Virus record (IMG/VR): IMGVR_UViG_3300032293_001810
Location: 1 to 63,017 of that record
DNA from: a virus
Length of the DNA: 63,017 nucleotides
Strand: one strand, 5' to 3'
Shown here: positions 59,370-63,017 of the stretch, one piece after another
Layout of the letters: every line of letters starts with the position of its first letter
Position numbering within the stretch: position 1 is the first letter of the stretch
The notes under the pieces: model-generated
Databases searched by the model: none
The model's input: only the letters and a program-made list of their open reading frames with translations
What the model was told of the DNA's origin: nothing
Position numbers and translations under genes: made by a program

Positions 59370-60168
59370 TGAAGAAATCCAGTGATGCGGTGGCTTGAGT
59401 AAGTAGCGGTGTATGTAGCTCAGTAGGTTGCTTGTAAATTACCTTAGTATCCCTAATGCTATGAGGATAACTACCAATCTTATAAATAGGATGCATGTAA
59501 TAAGAGATAGAGAATAATGTGTTAGGTTGGGGGGCAAGGCTAGGAGATAGACTAAAATCAATCTTACCGTCATTTGTGATAGTGAAATGCTCATCTTGAA
59601 CGAGTGTAGCACCCACAATTCCCAAACCTTGAGCATTTGCTTTTTGAAGGTAAAGTACACCAATTTCAACCTCCCCCGATGCTAAATTCATTGATCTTTT
59701 AATGATGGGGTAACGAGTACTAGCGACTAATCCACTACTTGGCATTGTCACGCTCTCAGTGTATCTCATGACGGAATGCTGAAGAATAAGCTTATCCCCA
59801 AAAGCAAGTAAATGCTCTGGATGTGTTGTGATATTAACTTTCTCATCACGATATACACCATACTCACTCACGGAATACACGCCCCCCATGCTTGTGATAA
59901 TAGCCATGATGATTTGGGGGGAATGTAGGATAATCCCTTGACCTTTACATACGGGGCAAGAGTTATTAAAGCCAGTGGTGCTACCTACGGTGCTTGAGAT
60001 AGTGGATAAATCTAAACCTAAATCACTACCTTGTTGTCTACACGGACATTCAGCCGTTTGATACCACAAGACTTCTTGCCCTTTTTGATCAACCAATTGC
60101 TTAAATTGCTTGTCCATGAAATCAACACGATTTTTCCGTTGATCCATTTGATTAAGAGGTAATTGCAT
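59362..60168 (-). CDS. Neck/head-tail connector protein with Cys pairs
   Basis: 268 residues; ATG at 60168 is 7 bases from AAAGG, and an upstream TTG lacks support. It has AECPCRQQG and NNSCPVCKGQGIIL, two Cys-x-Cys/Cys-x2-Cys pairs about 36 residues apart that may bind a metal. A beta-rich domain follows (IKRSMNLASGEVEIGVLYLQ). Its place between the 321-residue connector and the terminator candidate suggests a neck protein. No exact family. Confidence 0.6.
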   Translation of the reverse strand: MQLPLNQMDQRKNRVDFMDKQFKQLVDQKGQEVLWYQTAECPCRQQGSDLGLDLSTISSTVGSTTGFNNSCPVCKGQGIILHSPQIIMAIITSMGGVYSVSEYGVYRDEKVNITTHPEHLLAFGDKLILQHSVMRYTESVTMPSSGLVASTRYPIIKRSMNLASGEVEIGVLYLQKANAQGLGIVGATLVQDEHFTITNDGKIDFSLSPSLAPQPNTLFSISYYMHPIYKIGSYPHSIRDTKVIYKQPTELHTPLLTQATASLDFFNV

Positions 60169-60180
60169 GCTCAAGCCTTT

Positions 60181-61146
60181 CTAAATGATTGCGATATTCA
60201 TAGCACGATATTTAGCTTTGAGTTGAGGGATAACTTGAGCAAGCTCAGCTTGGTATTGCTTGATCAAAGCATTGTAAGCCCCCGCATCACCTGATTTAGT
60301 TGTGCTAATACTTTGAGACAAGCCGTCAACACCTAAACTAAAATTAGATATACCCGCACCGAAAACGAGATTACCACTTACACCGAGAGGAAGAATGCTA
60401 GCCATCAAGCTAATTGCCTTAATCAAAGCTGGCTCAACGGTTGTAAGTTTCCATGTGATTTGTGTATCTTGAGTAGGTGCTTGTGAGACGCCTATAGTAA
60501 AAACCTTTGTGCCAGCTATTTTCATCTTCGGGTTGAGTGCACCATTGCTTGCACCAGTAAATTCACATTCAACAATAGGTTTAGTTGATAGCGTAGCACC
60601 TGGTATTGTCACATCTACACTTGTTTCCCCCGCCTTAATTATGGCAATACCTTCTTCAAATCTAAATCCCGCAATGTAATCCACGCCCCAATAGCCCGGG
60701 ACATTTACATAAGGATTGAAAATATCCCCAAAGACAAGAGGCATACCACTTCTAAAGAAATATGAGCCTATGCTTTCGCTAGTAGGTACTAAATTGACAA
60801 TCCCCGCCTCTGGCTCAATCACATTAAACCACGAGATAGGCATGACCATAAACGGATTATTACCTATTTGTAGTTTAACCTCAGTGACATTCACTACTGG
60901 ACGGTGATTAAGATGCCATGGCCAAAAGCTTTCTCTATCTTTGATATTAGCATCATGTCTTTCCCCTACTACTCGTAGAGGATCAATCACAATCCCTAAT
61001 TCCATCTCAAGAGATGAGACGGCTTGCTTGATTGCATCAGTGAGTAAAAAATCACTAAACGGACTACCTTGATCCGTTGTTAAGTCAATTCCACCTAAAT
61101 ATGTTTGTCTTAGTCTTTGGGGGGTAACAAAATCAAATATGCTCAT
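60181..61146 (-). CDS. Head-tail adaptor/connector candidate
   Basis: 321 residues. The N-terminal helical part (SDFLLTDAIKQAVSSLEMEL) followed by FWPWHLNHRPVVNVTEVKLQ and a beta-rich middle resembles gp6/HK97-gp6-type adaptors with an inserted beta-domain. A long helical C-terminus (GAYNALIKQYQAELAQVIPQ) could form the ring helix. Located two genes after the capsid. TGGAG lies upstream. Confidence 0.65.
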   Translation of the reverse strand: MSIFDFVTPQRLRQTYLGGIDLTTDQGSPFSDFLLTDAIKQAVSSLEMELGIVIDPLRVVGERHDANIKDRESFWPWHLNHRPVVNVTEVKLQIGNNPFMVMPISWFNVIEPEAGIVNLVPTSESIGSYFFRSGMPLVFGDIFNPYVNVPGYWGVDYIAGFRFEEGIAIIKAGETSVDVTIPGATLSTKPIVECEFTGASNGALNPKMKIAGTKVFTIGVSQAPTQDTQITWKLTTVEPALIKAISLMASILPLGVSGNLVFGAGISNFSLGVDGLSQSISTTKSGDAGAYNALIKQYQAELAQVIPQLKAKYRAMNIAII

Positions 61147-61166
61147 AGATACTCCACTAAGGTGGG

Positions 61167-61472
61167 CTATGATCCACCCTTCTTTTTAGATTTCTTAGGC
61201 TTGGCAACCTCAAGCTCTTCATCCCCTACTATACTTAAAAATAAATTCTCTTGCTTATCTTCAATTTGTGGTTGCTCTTCTTTTGAGCCTTCCTCTCTCT
61301 TATCCTCGTACCATGTGAAGAGAGATGGATTTAATTTGATGTAGGCTTCTTCAGTTGAATGGAATTTAGTTAAAACCCTACCACTTGGCATCTCAACCAT
61401 AAATTTAATTCCTCTAAATTGTGTGATGAATGCACCACTTCCCATAGTAAATTTTCTATTATAGATCCACAT
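61167..61472 (-). CDS. Small capsid-proximal protein (101 aa)
   Basis: 101 residues. Basic start with MVEMPSGRVLTKFHSTEEAY and YIKLNPSLFTWYE, then an acidic linker (KREEGSKEEQPQIEDKQ) and a Lys-rich tail (KPKKSKKKGGS). Such small acidic-basic proteins near the major capsid gene may be decoration or assembly factors. Not recognised. AAGGC-like site upstream. Confidence 0.5.
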   Translation of the reverse strand: MWIYNRKFTMGSGAFITQFRGIKFMVEMPSGRVLTKFHSTEEAYIKLNPSLFTWYEDKREEGSKEEQPQIEDKQENLFLSIVGDEELEVAKPKKSKKKGGS

Positions 61473-61499
61473 GTGAGATGCCTTATCTAGTTATTTATC

Positions 61500-62990
61500 T
61501 TAGAAATTAGCGTTTAAATAGTTTGCTGCAACACCTGATGCATTGTTTGTACCAGCATTACGGACAACCCAAAACTTGTTAGGTGTCTTAACCATGAGTG
61601 AGCCGAACAACATGAGCAAGAAAGGCTTGGTTGTAGAAACTTGTGCTAAATCTTTTCTCATGAAATCCATCAATTTAGCGAAAGCCATTTGACCAGGATC
61701 ATGATTTGCAAAAATGATATGTGAGCAACCATACATAAAGTGATTGAAATCAGCGAAGCTATTACCTTCAAGTTGGCTTGCGGATACTTCCATGATGAAT
61801 TTCAATGTATCGGTATTGACGGCTGCGGTTGAGCTAGCCTTAGCGGTACGATATAAGCGATAAGAGATTGCTGGATTACCAGTACGAGTAATCTTCATGC
61901 TTACTTTATCACCTGATGCAATTTGAACGGCATCAGAAACGATAGGCAAAGTCATACCGAGTTTGTTTACGGCTACTACTGCATATTTGTAATAACCAGC
62001 ATCACCAGCCTTGAACTTGCTCTTGTTGGTGGTGTCATTTGCTGCGGTTGGTTGTGTACCAAAAGAAGCGGAGATACCATGACCAGCAAGTTCAATTGAA
62101 TTAGGCTTTTCTGATCTTTCAAGGAAAGGTGCACTAACAATTTCTACTGGACCATATGGAGCCATAACGGTGATAGATTTAACACCTGCAACAATGGAAT
62201 TACCGCTTACGGAAATGTCATAACGACCTTGTTCATTGAATTGTTTTTGTAATTCAGCATAAACATTAGGAGTTACATAAATAGTATCTGGTTCACCGAA
62301 ATTTGGGCTTGAATAGACGGCACCGAGAATTTCTTGGAGCAAGAGAATTGTAGGTGCACTACCTTCCAAATCCCAAGTATTTGAGCGATATGGACGACCT
62401 TGACCATCAACAATCGCACCGCTTGTACGTTCAATTTGCTTGATCAAACCATCAAAACCATCTGGATTAACATCTTCATCACCAAACCAAAGAGCCTTTT
62501 CCATCTTCTTGAGAAGAGTTAAAGTACCTCTTTCGGTTTCTTCAGCGAGAGCGGTTGAATTGCCACCGAGAAGAGAAAGCATAGAAGCCATATCAGAAAC
62601 TTGGCGTCTTTCAGCCATGAACTTGATCTTGACAAATTTTCTTTCATAAACGGATTGATTTGTAGAAAGAGTATCGCTACCGCCTTGACCTTCAGAGATG
62701 AATGGAGAAGAATCTAAACCATTTTCAATGACTGAGGTATATTCATGAACAAAATTATTAGCGGTTGTTTTTGCTAATTTTTGCCATAAGGTGAGGTGCT
62801 TGGTTTGGAAGGTTGCGATTGCTAAGTTTGGTTCAATGCTTTGAAGAGCAAGAGGACTTAAAGAGCCATCACCCATTTGAGCGGGAGTTTGATAGCCAAC
62901 GAAACCGGGGGTAGCTTTACGAATAGCGTCATTTAAACGAACTAAATCGCTTACATTGACCATATCGTTATTTTGTGGTAAACCGAACAT
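61500..62990 (-). CDS. Major capsid protein
   Basis: 496 residues. It starts MFGLPQNNDMVNVSDLVRLN, then FVGYQTPAQMGDGSLSPLAL and ATFQTKHLTLWQKLAKTTAN. The latter recalls SPO1/Twort-type capsid proteins (TPAQMGD-like, then a run of helix and strand). A region with an Ig-like pattern lies near residues 310-410 (YYKYAVVAVNKLGMTLPIVS, SYRLYRTAKASSTAAV), and the C-terminal part returns to the fold core (LMLFGSLMVKTPNKFWVVRN). TAGGAG precedes the ATG. The HK97-like fold is inferred from family resemblance. Confidence 0.8.
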   Translation of the reverse strand: MFGLPQNNDMVNVSDLVRLNDAIRKATPGFVGYQTPAQMGDGSLSPLALQSIEPNLAIATFQTKHLTLWQKLAKTTANNFVHEYTSVIENGLDSSPFISEGQGGSDTLSTNQSVYERKFVKIKFMAERRQVSDMASMLSLLGGNSTALAEETERGTLTLLKKMEKALWFGDEDVNPDGFDGLIKQIERTSGAIVDGQGRPYRSNTWDLEGSAPTILLLQEILGAVYSSPNFGEPDTIYVTPNVYAELQKQFNEQGRYDISVSGNSIVAGVKSITVMAPYGPVEIVSAPFLERSEKPNSIELAGHGISASFGTQPTAANDTTNKSKFKAGDAGYYKYAVVAVNKLGMTLPIVSDAVQIASGDKVSMKITRTGNPAISYRLYRTAKASSTAAVNTDTLKFIMEVSASQLEGNSFADFNHFMYGCSHIIFANHDPGQMAFAKLMDFMRKDLAQVSTTKPFLLMLFGSLMVKTPNKFWVVRNAGTNNASGVAANYLNANF

Positions 62991-63007
62991 ATGTATCGCT
63001 CCTAGAG

Positions 63008-63013
63008 ATTATA
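63008..63013 (-). promoter_or_regulatory. Possible -10 box of the capsid gene
   Basis: On the minus strand TATAAT lies 17 bases upstream of the capsid ATG, followed by CTCTAGGAGCGATA. The -35 would be off the window. The leader would be very short, so this is a weak call. Confidence 0.25.
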
Positions 63014-63017
63014 TTGT

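Noticed and set aside
1-63017. tRNA genes
   Set aside because: No cloverleaf with a convincing T-loop (GGTTC-type) and anticodon arm was noticed by eye; a dedicated scan was not possible.

Overview
The window is a 63-kb piece of a lytic, contractile-tailed (myovirus-type) bacteriophage genome. The evidence is a tail sheath, tail tube, tail-assembly chaperone pair, tape-measure candidate, gpV-like spike, gpD-like hub, gp25-like and J-like baseplate proteins, connector candidates, a major capsid protein and a terminase, together with a phage-encoded replication and nucleotide-metabolism set. The DNA is AT-rich with very dense genes, AAGGAG-type ribosome binding sites and sigma70-like promoters (TTGAC/TTGATC, 17-bp spacer, TATA-rich -10). 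The host is therefore a bacterium, but its genus cannot be read from the sequence. No integrase, attachment site, tRNA gene or CRISPR array was seen. The portal and protease genes are not in the window and probably lie beyond its right end.

Layout. (1) 1-248: repeat-rich leader that is an inverted partner of a second repeat region at 33.3 kb. (2) 249-12500, plus strand: accessory module of small genes, four DNA methyltransferases (a tandem duplicated pair, an HsdM-like enzyme split in two, and a second HsdM-like enzyme), a small serine recombinase and a family of tandem helix-turn-helix proteins. (3) 12508-25000, plus: primase-helicase, a KTSC protein, ThyX (alone on the minus strand), family A DNA polymerase, XRE-type regulator, Cas4-like nuclease, SNF2-type helicase. 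(4) 24873-33068, plus: terminase pair followed by a 1289-residue tail fibre and three fibre-associated proteins. (5) 33069-33992: non-coding, repeat-rich, G-tract-rich region, the best origin candidate. (6) 33993-43104, plus: RecU-like resolvase, DNA polymerase sliding clamp, class I ribonucleotide reductase, MazG-like and DUF1599-like nucleotide genes, GroES-like protein, a five-unit HTH protein and a strongly promoted unknown gene. (7) 43106-43525, minus: M15 endolysin; 43698-44267, plus: possible PD-(D/E)XK protein. (8) 62990-44239, minus: the late structural operon, from capsid through connectors, sheath, tube, chaperones, tape measure and baseplate to distal tail proteins.

How it works together. 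The phage brings most of a replisome (AEP primase-helicase, PolA, sliding clamp, RecU-like resolvase, helicase/nuclease) and its own dNTP supply (NrdAB, ThyX, MazG-like). It invests heavily in DNA methylation without any visible restriction or specificity subunit. Two features stand out as possibly undescribed. The first is the HTH-array/orphan-methyltransferase neighbourhood at 1.2-10.4 kb. The second is a genome-wide set of dyads just upstream of genes whose right arm carries or abuts the Shine-Dalgarno sequence. All calls are from reading sequence and motifs by eye; no database search was run.
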